DNA of 24,826 nucleotides from JBQCHF01 sp051953655 (GTDB lineage Bacteria > Actinomycetota > Actinomycetes > Motilibacterales > Motilibacteraceae). Below, in pieces: positions 14,902-22,493 of this stretch (positions are counted from its first letter, which is position 1; every line of letters starts with the position of its first letter). Made by a program: the position numbers and the translations under genes. The notes below the pieces were generated by a model. It saw only the letters and a list, made by a program, of their open reading frames with translations, was not told where the DNA came from and did not search any database. The stretch is taken from assembly GCA_051953655.1 (NCBI GenBank), contig JBQCIO010000236.1:1-24826 (forward strand), written 5' to 3'.

Positions 14902-14971
14902 TGTCAGGGTACCGGAACATATGTCAATGTCAAGGAACCCGGACTTCGGCTAATGTTCCGGAGCCCTGACA
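14902..14971. promoter_or_regulatory. Double operator of the hipBA operon (inverted repeat)
   Basis: TGTCAGGGTACCGGAACAT (14902-14920) recurs inverted at 14953-14971 with 17 of 19 positions matching. The centres are 51 bp apart. Each copy is itself an imperfect dyad around its centre (TGT...ACA). The proximal copy covers the predicted hipB -10, and the distal one lies upstream of the -35, toward the divergent lipoprotein gene. This layout fits two HipB dimers bringing the sites together, as HipBA does in E. coli. Binding is inferred. Confidence 0.75.
14906..14933 (-). promoter_or_regulatory. Promoter of hipBA
   Basis: On the minus strand, TTGACA (14928-14933), a 16-nt spacer and TACCCT (14906-14911) form a good vegetative sigma-factor promoter. 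The GTG of hipB starts 7 nt downstream, implying a leaderless transcript. The -10 lies within the proximal operator copy. Confidence 0.6.
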
Positions 14972-15046
14972 TCACGTGCCGAGCGCCCTCTCGGCCAATG
15001 GGGTGGAGCAGCGCCCAGTTCCCCCGCGACGGGTAAGGCACGCCAC

Positions 15047-15052
15047 TACGCT
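15047..15052 (+). promoter_or_regulatory. -10 element of a leaderless promoter
   Basis: TACGCT fits TANNNT and lies 6 nt before the GTG at 15059, which has no ribosome binding site. The transcript probably begins at the start codon. No clear -35 was found. Confidence 0.45.
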
Positions 15053-15058
15053 CTGCGG

Positions 15059-16432
15059 GTGCTTGCCCGCCTTCGCCCCATCGTGCCGCTCGTGCCGGTT
15101 CTGCTGCTCGCCGCCGCCTGTTCTAGCGGGCACAGCACCGCACCGGCGGCCGCGGCGAGCACGCCGAGCCCGGCGGTGTCCGCTCCACCGCCACCGCTGG
15201 CCCAGTTCCTGCACCCGAACTACCGGGTCGTCTCCGAGCAGGCGATCACGTTGGAAGGGCAGGGGCGCCCGGCCGACGAGGTCGTCGTGTCCACCGGGCC
15301 CGGACTCACCCCCGGCCAACCAGTGCAGGGCGGCACCAGCGACGTCCAGGTCCTCGCGTTCGACCCAATCGCCAAGCGGTGGAACCTCACCCTCGACGCG
15401 GCCGACAAGATCGTCCCGGCCGGGTTCCACGTTCCCGGCACCGACCCCACCCAGGTATCCGGGGACCAGGTGCTGTTCGACCAGACCCACCCAGTCAGCC
15501 AGGTGTGGGCACGGCTCGTGCAGGTCGCCCCCGGCCAGCCCGTCCTGGCGATCTACGGCCTGGACGACTACTACAACCACCCGGCCGGAATCCTCGCGTT
15601 CGTCGACGCCGCCGATGGCGCCGCCCCGACGGTCACCTCGTACACCTCGGAGACGAACCTGTCCGCCCCGACTGTGACCGGTCCGGCGACTGCGCAACGG
15701 GTCACGGTCACCGCCGACTACCTGGCGGCCGAGGATGCGGCGTGCTGCCCGGTGCGCCAGTTCACCGAGACGTTCGGGGCGTCCGGTGACCCGCACACCG
15801 CCAGCCCGGCGATCACCGTCGTGGCCGATGACCGGCCCTGGCTGGGCGCCTGGGTGGCCGACGACCCGCTCCATCCGGCCGACGCGGTCGTCGTCGCCGT
15901 GCAGGACCGCTCCCCCGCATCTTCCGTCCTCCACGTCGGTGACCGCCTCGTCGGAGTCGACGGGGCCGCCAAGCCCGCGAACAGCGCCGGGAACCCGGTG
16001 TTCGACGAGATCGCCCTGCACCACCCGGGCGACCAGATCACCCTGACGGTCTCCCGGGCCCGCGCACTCGTGCACCTGCCGGTCACCCTGGCCAGCCGCA
16101 AGGACTCCCCTGGTGATCAGGACGCGCCCCCGGCCGCCACGATCGGGATACAGGGAAGCGACGCGCCCGCCGGGTCCACCCCGGGCGCCCTGGTCGTGGC
16201 CGTCCAGCCCGGCTCCCCCGCTGAGGCCGCGGGCCTGGCGCACGGAGACGTCATCACCGGCGCCGGAGATGTGGACGTGCGCGGCATCGTGGACCTGCAG
16301 GCCGCCCTGCTCGGCAAGATCGCCACCGCCGTCCCGCTCACCGTCGGGATCTCCCACACCGTCACCGTCACCGTCACCCCGGACCCGGCTCCCGCGAACG
16401 ACACCAACGTCCTGTTCCCGTCGCTGACCTGA
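15059..16432 (+). CDS. Lipoprotein with two PDZ-like domains
   Basis: A 457-residue predicted surface lipoprotein. A hydrophobic signal ends at LAAAC (lipidated Cys21), followed by an Ala/Pro/Ser-rich linker. Residues about 45-240 form a domain not recognised, with repeated mentions of beta-like segments (DVQVLAFDPIAKRWNLTL, PVLAIYGLDDYYNHPAGILAFVDAADG) and a Cys-Cys pair in AEDAACCPV. Two PDZ-like modules follow, about 250-345 (WLGAWVADDPL...SSVLHVGDRLVGVDG) and 360-445 (GALVVAVQPGSPAEAAGLAHGDVITGAGDVDV). The second has the clear PGSPAxxAGL...GD signature of HtrA-type PDZ domains. There is no protease domain, so it may be an adaptor or sensor. It is divergent from hipB, and the distal hip operator copy may also affect it. 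Confidence 0.82.
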   Translation: MLARLRPIVPLVPVLLLAAACSSGHSTAPAAAASTPSPAVSAPPPPLAQFLHPNYRVVSEQAITLEGQGRPADEVVVSTGPGLTPGQPVQGGTSDVQVLAFDPIAKRWNLTLDAADKIVPAGFHVPGTDPTQVSGDQVLFDQTHPVSQVWARLVQVAPGQPVLAIYGLDDYYNHPAGILAFVDAADGAAPTVTSYTSETNLSAPTVTGPATAQRVTVTADYLAAEDAACCPVRQFTETFGASGDPHTASPAITVVADDRPWLGAWVADDPLHPADAVVVAVQDRSPASSVLHVGDRLVGVDGAAKPANSAGNPVFDEIALHHPGDQITLTVSRARALVHLPVTLASRKDSPGDQDAPPAATIGIQGSDAPAGSTPGALVVAVQPGSPAEAAGLAHGDVITGAGDVDVRGIVDLQAALLGKIATAVPLTVGISHTVTVTVTPDPAPANDTNVLFPSLT

Positions 16433-16612
16433 CCGGACGACCACCGCCGTCCAGCACGCCACCGCACCCCTGGCTCGAAGCATCGTCGGGCCACCCGGAT
16501 TGAGGCCGCCGGGCGGCGCGGCGAGCCGCAGGTGGTCGCGGGCCGCCATGCTCACCTGGGATGCTCTCGGGCAGGGGTCTGGGCTGAGTTGGGGTGGGGG
16601 CGGGCAAGACGG

Positions 16613-17242
16613 GTGAGCGATGTCGAGGTGTGGCCGAACAACGACTTCCGGCCAACACCGGACCTGATGCGCCAAGCGTTGACGCTGGAGTTCGAGCGCC
16701 AGCAGGGCATGGTCAATGGTCAGCCGGTGCCGCGTAAGGTCAGGCGCGGGCAGGGCGATGTCTTAGTCGTCGTGGAGTACGGCGCGCTCAGCATCGTGGT
16801 GCTCGAACTGGCTGAGGCCCCTGTCCTCCAACTATTGACCACCCCGCAACCCGCGCGGGCCAAGGACGGCCCACTGGGCGAGGCGGCGCTGCGTGCCCTG
16901 CTGTACCGGCTGGAGCAGGTGCCGCTGGTGAAGGCCGTGGTGCGGTCGGTTCCGCTGCCCGCGCAGCCTGGTGGGGCCGGGCCCGTCGTGCCCGAGCAGG
17001 TCCCGTGCATCCTGCTGACGGTCGAGGTGCCGATCCGCGGGCTGTTCGTGAACCTCACGGAGTGGCACATCAACACCGACACCCTGTTCGACGCGCACTA
17101 TGCACTGCTGCAGGCCGCCCGCACAGTACAGAGCACCCTGGGGGCATGGGAAAGGACGGTGTCTGTCGTCGGGCTCGACGCGCTCATTGCCGAGGGCAGC
17201 AACGGGCAGGGGCACGACGTCGCGGCCGACGGCCTGGGGTGA
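16613..17242 (+). CDS. Hypothetical protein
   Basis: The product was not recognised. From the GTG at 16613 (VSDVEVWPNNDFRPTPDL) it has 209 residues, no signal peptide and no membrane segment. It looks like a mixed alpha/beta cytoplasmic protein: RQGDVLVVVEYGALSIVVLELAE-like strands, then helices with LGEAALRALLYRLEQVPLVKAVV, and TVEVPIRGLFVNLTEWHINTDTLFDAHYALLQAA. The in-frame extension further upstream (to 16532) is Arg/Gly-rich and unlikely to be translated. The next gene begins 40 bp downstream on the same strand, so the two may be co-transcribed. Function is unknown. Confidence 0.7.
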   Translation: MSDVEVWPNNDFRPTPDLMRQALTLEFERQQGMVNGQPVPRKVRRGQGDVLVVVEYGALSIVVLELAEAPVLQLLTTPQPARAKDGPLGEAALRALLYRLEQVPLVKAVVRSVPLPAQPGGAGPVVPEQVPCILLTVEVPIRGLFVNLTEWHINTDTLFDAHYALLQAARTVQSTLGAWERTVSVVGLDALIAEGSNGQGHDVAADGLG

Positions 17243-17282
17243 GCGTGAGGAGACCCAGGATGCTCCAGCCGATACTGGCTCC

Positions 17283-17714
17283 ATGAGGGAACCGGACGAC
17301 GTCGACGGGGCGCCGGACTCGAACTGGGAGCGGGAGCCGGGCAAGCCGTTGCTCGCGCCGGTGGTCGGGCCGGAGACGTGGCGGTCGCTGCAGCCCGCGA
17401 TCGACGCGGAGATCTCGTGGGGGAACGCGGGCCGCCTGGACTGGACGATGGACCCGCACAACGAGACGTGGGTGGCGCGGCTGCGAGACCCGATGCACGC
17501 GACCCGGCTACGCGAGACGTTCGACTTCGCCCCCGGGGTACGCCTGACCAAGACGGTCGAGGGCTGGCAACTCTCGGACGGGAACCGATCCTTCCTGGTC
17601 TCCGCCAACCGTGAGGTGCCGCTGGCCCCGGGCGGTCGCGCCGTGGCCACGGACCCGATCAGCAGGATCCTCACCTGGCTGGATGTGAAGTTGAACGGCC
17701 CCGACCCGAACTGA
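17283..17714 (+). CDS. Hypothetical protein, Trp-rich
   Basis: The 143-residue product was not recognised. It begins MREPDDVDGAPDSNWEREPG, an acidic N-terminus, and continues with WRSLQPAIDAEISWGNAGRLDW and a C-terminal DPISRILTWLDVKLNGPDPN. Short alternating segments (VEGWQLSDGNRSFLV) suggest a small beta-rich soluble domain. A GATACT 6 nt before the ATG could be the -10 of a leaderless transcript; no good ribosome binding site is seen. It lies in tandem with the preceding hypothetical gene. The ISL3 element inserted about 70 bp after its stop codon. Confidence 0.7.
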   Translation: MREPDDVDGAPDSNWEREPGKPLLAPVVGPETWRSLQPAIDAEISWGNAGRLDWTMDPHNETWVARLRDPMHATRLRETFDFAPGVRLTKTVEGWQLSDGNRSFLVSANREVPLAPGGRAVATDPISRILTWLDVKLNGPDPN

Positions 17715-17784
17715 CTTCGCCGGGTGGGGACAGAAGCGCTGGCCGCGGCACTTGTGGGACGGCCGGACGGACACGGGCGGACGA

Positions 17785-17792
17785 GGTTTCAT
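17785..17792. repeat. Target-site duplication of the ISL3 element, left copy
   Basis: GGTTTCAT here is identical to 19241-19248 and abuts the element end. An exact 8-bp duplication is characteristic of ISL3-family insertion and indicates a recent event. Confidence 0.9.
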
Positions 17793-17798
17793 GGCTCT

Positions 17799-19130
17799 TC
17801 ATAACTGACGGTGTAGTCGGGGTCTGAAGCCGCCGGTCTCGAGTAGGGATCTGGCGATGTAGTTGGTGAGGTTGCGAAAGCCTAGGGAGGAGCCGCGGAG
17901 GTGTTCGAGGCGTCCGTTGATGGCTTCGGTGGGGCCGTTGGAGGTGCCGGGCCGGTCGAAGTAGGCCAGCACGTCGGCGGCGCGTCGGATCAGGGTGCGC
18001 CCCAGGGTCCTGATCTCGGTCAGGGCGGCGGGGACATCGCTGCTGATCGCCTCGATCAGCTGATGCATCTTCTCGCGGCCCTGGGCGCGGTCGGGTTCGC
18101 GGTAGGCGGCGATCATCCGCTGGTAGATGCCCCAGGTGGCTTCGACGTGCACGTGCGCGTCGTCGGTGAACAGGGCCATCAGGCGTTCGCACTGGGTGTC
18201 GGTGAGCAGGTCGGTGCCGGTGTGCAGGGTCCGTCGGGCCCGGTAGAGCGGGTCGCTCTTGCGCCCGCGGTGTCCGTGCAGCTCGAGCTGGACCCGACGC
18301 CGGCAGCGGTCCAGCGCCTCACCGGCCAGGCGGACCACGTGGAAGGGGTCCATCACCGCGACCGCCTCGGGTAGCTCTTCGGTGGTGGCGGTCTTGAAGC
18401 CGGTGAACCCGTCCATGGACACCACCTGCACCCCGTCGCGCCAGGCCGGTGGGCGGGCGGCGAGCCAGGCCTTGAACACGGCCTTGGAGCGACCTTCGAC
18501 CATGTCCAGCAGCCGGGCTGGGCCGGTGCCGGCGCGGATCCCGGTCAGGTCGATGATCACGGTGACGTACTTGTCGCCTTGCCGGGTGTGCCGCCACACG
18601 TGCTCATCGACCCCGATGACCTGCACCCCCTCGAAGCGGGTCGGGTCCTCGATCAGCACCCGGCGGCCCTCGGCGAGGACGGCGGTGTTCGCGGTGTTCC
18701 ACGCGACCCCGAGCGCTTCGGCGACCCGGGCGATGCTCAGATGAGCGCACACGATGCCCTCCAGCGCCCAGCGCAGCGCCGCCCAGGACAGCTTGGCCCG
18801 CGGCTCGGCCGCGGCGCTGGTGTCCTGACGCCACACGTGCCCGCACCCGGGGCAGCGGTAGCGGCGGATCGTGACCAGCAGCGTGGTCGGGCGCCACCCG
18901 AACGGCTCGTGCGCCAGACGCCGCTGCACGCTGTCCCGCGCCGCCCCTTCGCAGCCGCAGCGCCGGCACCACCGCTCATCGCTGCCCTCCGGCTCGATGA
19001 CCCGGCAGGCCAGCACCGCCCGATCCGGCTCCAGCCGCTGCCCAGTCACCTCCAACCCGAGCTCATCAAGGCGGCAGAACGCGGTCAGGTCAGCGCGGGC
19101 GAAGCCCGCCGCAGGGGTAGCGTCGAACAC
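17799..19130 (-). CDS. ISL3-family transposase
   Basis: A 443-residue DDE transposase for the surrounding element. It has an N-terminal zinc-finger region with CRRCG (55-59) and CPGCGHVW (93-100), then an HTH-like stretch (LSIARVAEALGVAWNTANTAV). The catalytic core has Asp175 in VIGVDEHVWRH, Asp240 in QVVSMDGFTGF and Glu402 in GTSNGPTEAINGRL. MDPFHVVRLAGEALDRCRR is another family mark. It starts at a GTG directly after a long hairpin arm and ends inside the left terminal repeat. No frameshift is seen, so the protein is probably functional. Confidence 0.95.
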   Translation of the reverse strand: MFDATPAAGFARADLTAFCRLDELGLEVTGQRLEPDRAVLACRVIEPEGSDERWCRRCGCEGAARDSVQRRLAHEPFGWRPTTLLVTIRRYRCPGCGHVWRQDTSAAAEPRAKLSWAALRWALEGIVCAHLSIARVAEALGVAWNTANTAVLAEGRRVLIEDPTRFEGVQVIGVDEHVWRHTRQGDKYVTVIIDLTGIRAGTGPARLLDMVEGRSKAVFKAWLAARPPAWRDGVQVVSMDGFTGFKTATTEELPEAVAVMDPFHVVRLAGEALDRCRRRVQLELHGHRGRKSDPLYRARRTLHTGTDLLTDTQCERLMALFTDDAHVHVEATWGIYQRMIAAYREPDRAQGREKMHQLIEAISSDVPAALTEIRTLGRTLIRRAADVLAYFDRPGTSNGPTEAINGRLEHLRGSSLGFRNLTNYIARSLLETGGFRPRLHRQL

Positions 19131-19185
19131 GTCGAGGTCTTCCGGACCGGTTGTGTGAGAGCTCCCATCTTCGGAAGACCTCGAC
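19131..19185 (-). promoter_or_regulatory. Hairpin directly upstream of the ISL3 transposase start
   Basis: GTCGAGGTCTTCCG (19131-19144) and its exact reverse complement (19172-19185) flank a 27-nt spacer. On the transcript the second arm ends immediately before the GTG start. Read-through mRNA entering the element would form this stem next to the start, which could reduce transposase translation. The effect is inferred; the 14-bp repeat is exact. Confidence 0.6.
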
Positions 19186-19240
19186 CCCTACCCCTCCCGA
19201 CGCGCCGACCAGCCGGCTACACCCTCAAGTGCAAAGAGCC

Positions 19241-19248
19241 GGTTTCAT
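19241..19248. repeat. Target-site duplication of the ISL3 element, right copy
   Basis: GGTTTCAT, identical to 17785-17792, directly follows the right terminal repeat. Confidence 0.9.
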
Positions 19249-19381
19249 CCCGGGCGTTTCTGTCAGGTCGCGCCGCCCGCGGCCGACCCTGACCGTGCTG
19301 GCCCGGCACCCCCACTTGATCGGCAACTTGCTGGCGGACCGGCGGCGCGGCGAGGAGACCGGGGGGCCCGAGGAGATGGGG

Positions 19382-20200
19382 ATGGCCGTGAACGGCGACT
19401 GGGGCACCACGGGGGCGGACGAGGACGCACCGGCGCTTCCGCGAGTGCAGGCCGCCTGCGACTCGCAGGCCAGCCCGGCCATGCTCGCCGTGCTGGCCGC
19501 CGACCCCCAACCGCTGGTCCGCGCCGCAGCCGCCACGAATCCGAGGGTCCCGCCGGAGAGTCTCGCCCGGCTGGCTGCTGACGTCGATGAGCAGGTGTGT
19601 CTCGCGGTTGCGGGCAACCCATCCACCTCGCCGGTGCTGCTGACTTCCTTGGTCGCCGACCCGAGCGTCGACGTGAGGCGCAAGGTTGCCTGGAACGAGA
19701 ACGCTTCGCCGGACGGGGCTGCAGCCCTGGCGGTCGACCCGGACCTGGAGGTCCGCTCGGCCGTCGCGTTAGCGCCCCACACTGCTTTGCACCTTCTTCG
19801 CGCCCTCGCCCATGACCACGACTCCACGGTGCGCGGTTACGTCGCGGCCAACCCGTCGGCGACCGACGGGCTGCGCGCCCTGGCCCTCGATGTCGACTCC
19901 ACGGTCCGATGCTCAGTGGCGGAGAACATCCGGGCGACTGGGCCGCTCCTGACGGCGCTCGGACACGACCCGGACATCTTGGTCGCCTTCTGCGCGGTCG
20001 AGAACCCGAACTTCCCAGACGACGCGCTCGCGGCACTGGCTCACCATTGGGACCCGCGGCGGCGGCTGATGGCAGCACGGAACCCACGTACACCCCCGTA
20101 CGGCTTGGCTGTCTTGGGCTTCGACCCGGACGACAAGGTTCGCCACGAGGCCAGCGTCCGATTGACGGAGATGGGCGTCACCGAGATCGGCTGGGTCTGA
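19382..20200 (+). CDS. Leucine-rich-repeat-variant (LRV/HEAT-like) repeat protein
   Basis: A 272-residue protein built almost entirely of about nine tandem 24-27-residue helical repeats, starting near residue 40. The pattern is LAxLAxDPxxxVRxAVAxNPxxxPx, seen for example in LARLAADVDEQVCLAVAGNP and ALAVDPDLEVRSAVALAPHT. Such solenoids act as binding scaffolds. Classical LRV proteins carry an N-terminal Cys-rich iron-sulfur cluster, which is absent here. The ATG at 19382 is preferred because AGGAG lies 6 nt upstream. An in-frame ATG at 19376 overlaps that site, and earlier in-frame codons reach into the ISL3 element. Partner and function are unknown. A further gene follows 75 bp downstream with the same orientation. 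Confidence 0.88.
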   Translation: MAVNGDWGTTGADEDAPALPRVQAACDSQASPAMLAVLAADPQPLVRAAAATNPRVPPESLARLAADVDEQVCLAVAGNPSTSPVLLTSLVADPSVDVRRKVAWNENASPDGAAALAVDPDLEVRSAVALAPHTALHLLRALAHDHDSTVRGYVAANPSATDGLRALALDVDSTVRCSVAENIRATGPLLTALGHDPDILVAFCAVENPNFPDDALAALAHHWDPRRRLMAARNPRTPPYGLAVLGFDPDDKVRHEASVRLTEMGVTEIGWV

Positions 20201-20275
20201 GGGGCAGCGAGGGGGGCAGGTGTTGGCCTCGCCGCCCCCGCCGCGCTCGCTGGCCCAGGAGGAGGAGGAGGAGGC

Positions 20276-20761
20276 GTGGTGCTGGAGCAGGAGATGGTCG
20301 ACCTGGTCACCGCAGCCTGGGCCGGGCAGCCCGGCTTCACCGTCGACGTGGCGCGCCGCGGCGTCTGGGTGCTGGTCACCTTGCGGTGGGCGGCTAGCGC
20401 GCGCACCGCGGTGATCCAGTGGGGCGAGGACGAACTCTGCTTCCTGCTGGTCGGGGACTGCGAGATCCATGACTACGCCTACGACGAGCCGGACAAGGCT
20501 GAGGCGCTGCACGATCAACTGGGCCGGGCCCGCGAGTGGCTCGACGGGACCGTCGTCTGCAGTGAGATCTCCTTGGCCGGGACGGTGGTCGAGCGGCGGG
20601 TCCGGTTCAGCGACGGGGACTACGCCTACTGGCGGGCACCGTCGCGCCAGCGCACGGCGCTGCGGCTGCGGCACCTGGTCGCTCGGACTGTGGAGCGCCG
20701 TGTTCCGGTTCCGGACGACCCCACGTCTCCTACGCCACCTGGTCTGCGCCCTGGTCTGTGA
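20276..20761 (+). CDS. Hypothetical protein
   Basis: The 161-residue product was not recognised. It starts at a GTG behind an unusually long run of GGA repeats (GGAGGAGGAGGAGG), a strong ribosome binding site. Segments such as VWVLVTLRW, DELCFLLVGDCEIHDYAYDE and VVERRVRFSDGDYAYWRAP suggest an antiparallel beta-sheet domain, followed by an Arg-rich helix (RQRTALRLRHLVARTVERR) and a Pro-rich tail. It lies after the repeat-protein gene and may be co-expressed with it. Its last 32 bp overlap the 3' end of the convergent phosphoesterase gene. Confidence 0.72.
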   Translation: MVLEQEMVDLVTAAWAGQPGFTVDVARRGVWVLVTLRWAASARTAVIQWGEDELCFLLVGDCEIHDYAYDEPDKAEALHDQLGRAREWLDGTVVCSEISLAGTVVERRVRFSDGDYAYWRAPSRQRTALRLRHLVARTVERRVPVPDDPTSPTPPGLRPGL

Positions 20762-21713
20762 CGGGTAGGGCGAGCGGGCCGGAGACGCGGGCCGGGTACT
20801 TGGCGTGGCCCGGGTCGACCCCGAAGATCACGGCCCGCCCGCCATCGGCGCCCGGCAAGACCTCCCCGCCCTCGCCTGCCAGGTCGTCGGCGAGTACTCG
20901 GCTGTCGGGGATCTCGACCGCGGTCACGCCGGTGACGCCGTTGTGGTGGATGAGGGCGCGCAGGTCCTCGGACCGTCGGAGCGCCTGCAGGACCTTCACC
21001 CACTGCTGGCGGCGCGCGTCGTAGATGGCGGCGTGCCCGTGCGCCTGGTGGAACGGGGCGTCGGGGTGCTGGAACCACGGCAGGTACAACTCGAACGTTC
21101 CGGCCCAGGTGACTCCGGCCAGCGCCGAGGGCTCCCCGGTGATCATCGCGCCGGGGTTCCAGGCGGGGTGGGCCTGGTCCGGTAGCCCGGCGTTGAGCAG
21201 GACCGCTGCCTCGTGCGCGGTGGCGGGCTGCCCGAGCCAGGACCACAGACCCCGGGTCAAGCCTGCGTGGCTGATGAGGATCTCCCCGGCGCCGACCCGG
21301 TCGGTGGTGCCGTCACCGCGGCGCAGCGGGATCCCGCCGGTCCGTTCGGCGTGCGCGAGCCGGAGCAGGCCCTCGCCCCACCAGCGAAGCAGCGTCTCGT
21401 CCAGGACCTGCTGGTCGACGTGCTCAGGCCATTCGAACATGACGGTCTGGTCGGGCAGGTACTGGCGCTCGTGGTTACCGATGAGGACGACGCACCGGTC
21501 CGGGTGGGCGCGCAGGAGCCGGTCGACGCAGCGCAGGACACCGGGTGAGTCCGGGCCGCGGTGCACGAGGTCCCCGACCAGCACCAAACGGAGGTCCGGC
21601 GGAATCTGACCGGTGTCCGGGTCGACGCCGAGGGCGCGCAGGTGCCCGGCGAACACCTGCTGGTGCCCACCCAGGTCCCCGAAGACCGCAACCTGCTCGA
21701 CCTGCTTCTCCAT
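20730..21713 (-). CDS. Calcineurin-like metallophosphoesterase
   Basis: A 327-residue soluble protein of the calcineurin-like phosphoesterase superfamily, which uses two metal ions to hydrolyse phosphoester or phosphoanhydride bonds. Metal-binding motifs appear in order: FGDLGGH (Asp13, His17), GDLVHRGPDS (Asp48, which stands where such enzymes have GDxxDRG), GNHE (79-82), ISHAGL and a late HGHAAIY. His replaces the usual Asp in the GDLVHRG motif. The pattern suggests PPP-like or Ap4A hydrolase-like enzymes, but the substrate is open. The ATG at 21713 is chosen because AGGGA precedes it and the motif starts 12 residues later. The in-frame upstream extension (to 21890) is not protein-like. Confidence 0.88.
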   Translation of the reverse strand: MEKQVEQVAVFGDLGGHQQVFAGHLRALGVDPDTGQIPPDLRLVLVGDLVHRGPDSPGVLRCVDRLLRAHPDRCVVLIGNHERQYLPDQTVMFEWPEHVDQQVLDETLLRWWGEGLLRLAHAERTGGIPLRRGDGTTDRVGAGEILISHAGLTRGLWSWLGQPATAHEAAVLLNAGLPDQAHPAWNPGAMITGEPSALAGVTWAGTFELYLPWFQHPDAPFHQAHGHAAIYDARRQQWVKVLQALRRSEDLRALIHHNGVTGVTAVEIPDSRVLADDLAGEGGEVLPGADGGRAVIFGVDPGHAKYPARVSGPLALPVTDQGADQVA

Positions 21714-21910
21714 GTCCCTAAGTCTTCCCTGCGGCCCCGACATACCGAGAAGCCTTGCCCGTCGGCCTGATGCGATACCCGACTGGACGTCAACCTCAGG
21801 CGGAACTGCTGCTTCCACCTGGAGCGGCTCGACCCCGAATTTGCGAGCGAGAAATTGACTCGGGGATTTCGTAGACGTGGCGTCGCCCACCCTCTACGGT
21901 TCGTGTTGAC

Positions 21911-21944
21911 CGGGGGGCGGAGAGTCCCCCGCACAACGGGGGGA
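21911..21944 (+). promoter_or_regulatory. Mutually exclusive G/C hairpins over the ribosome binding site of the secreted protein gene
   Basis: The C-run at 21926-21930 can pair with the G-run at 21912-21916 (CGGGGG/CCCCCG) or with the G-run at 21938-21943, leaving a 5-nt CACAA loop. The second G-run is the only Shine-Dalgarno candidate for the ATG at 21954. One fold exposes it and the other hides it. This arrangement could be regulatory, but G/C runs pair easily by chance. Confidence 0.35.
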
Positions 21945-21953
21945 TTCGCACTC

Positions 21954-22493
21954 ATGATCAGACGAGTCAGCATGCTGGCAGCCAGCACCATTGTGGTGGC
22001 CGCTGCCGCCTTCATTCCGGCTTCTTCAGCCAGCGCGGCCACGAACGCGTGCGTCGTCGACTCCTACGAGACGACGTCCAAGGTGGGCGGCGTGACCTAC
22101 CAGTCCGAGGGCACCGCGGTGGGCAAGCGCGCCGCGACCTCGGGGCCGCTGTCCATCTCGATCACCACGACCCAGTCGCGTGCCACGGCCCTTATGGGGG
22201 GCGCGACGGTCACCCTCGACTACATGATCGCGAAGGTTCAAGGCACTTTCTCCGTCACGGTAACCAAGACAACGACCACCGGCGTCACCGTCACCGACCA
22301 GATGAACGTCGCCGCGGGCAACTACGGCTACGCGCAGCCGAAGGCGGAGTTCCAGGAGTACAAAGACACGAAGACTCAGAACAACGCCAACTGCACGACG
22401 ACGACTTCCATCCTGGGAGACGTCAACGCGATCATCACCAACCCGTTCTTCTCCGAGTGCACCGCGACCACCTCGTGCACCCCGAAGCCGTGA
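21954..22493 (+). CDS. Secreted protein of unknown function
   Basis: A 179-residue protein with a classical Sec signal (MIRRVSMLAASTIVVAAAA, cleavage likely after SSASA near residue 28). The mature part of about 150 residues is rich in Thr and beta-strand-like segments (GPLSISITTTQSRATALMGG, TVTLDYMIAKVQGTFSVTVTK) and has four Cys: Cys33, one in NANCTTTT and two in the C-terminal SECTATTSC. These could form two disulfides. No membrane anchor or enzyme motif is visible. The ATG is preceded by GGGGGGA at about 10 nt. The next gene starts with a GTG overlapping the stop. Family not recognised. Confidence 0.82.
   Translation: MIRRVSMLAASTIVVAAAAFIPASSASAATNACVVDSYETTSKVGGVTYQSEGTAVGKRAATSGPLSISITTTQSRATALMGGATVTLDYMIAKVQGTFSVTVTKTTTTGVTVTDQMNVAAGNYGYAQPKAEFQEYKDTKTQNNANCTTTTSILGDVNAIITNPFFSECTATTSCTPKP

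Larger units (their letters stand above)
17793..19240 (-). mobile_element. ISL3-family insertion sequence, complete (1,448 bp)
   Basis: The left end begins GGCTCTTCATAACTGACGG, and the right end read inward begins GGCTCTTTGCACTTGAGGG. The terminal GGCTCTT is shared, and a matching GGTGTAG follows about ten positions further in. An exact 8-bp duplication flanks the element, and the transposase frame is complete. The insertion lies between a hypothetical gene and the repeat-protein gene and does not visibly break a coding sequence. Confidence 0.93.

Noticed and set aside
14972..16675. 567-codon minus-strand frame antisense to the PDZ lipoprotein
   Set aside because: Gly/Asp/Val/Arg-rich reverse reading of a gene with a lipobox and PDZ motifs.
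22049..22489. N-terminal extension of the lipoprotein frame through the secreted-protein gene
   Set aside because: This part is the second frame of the secreted protein and is Arg/His-rich; the lipoprotein signal begins after 22490.
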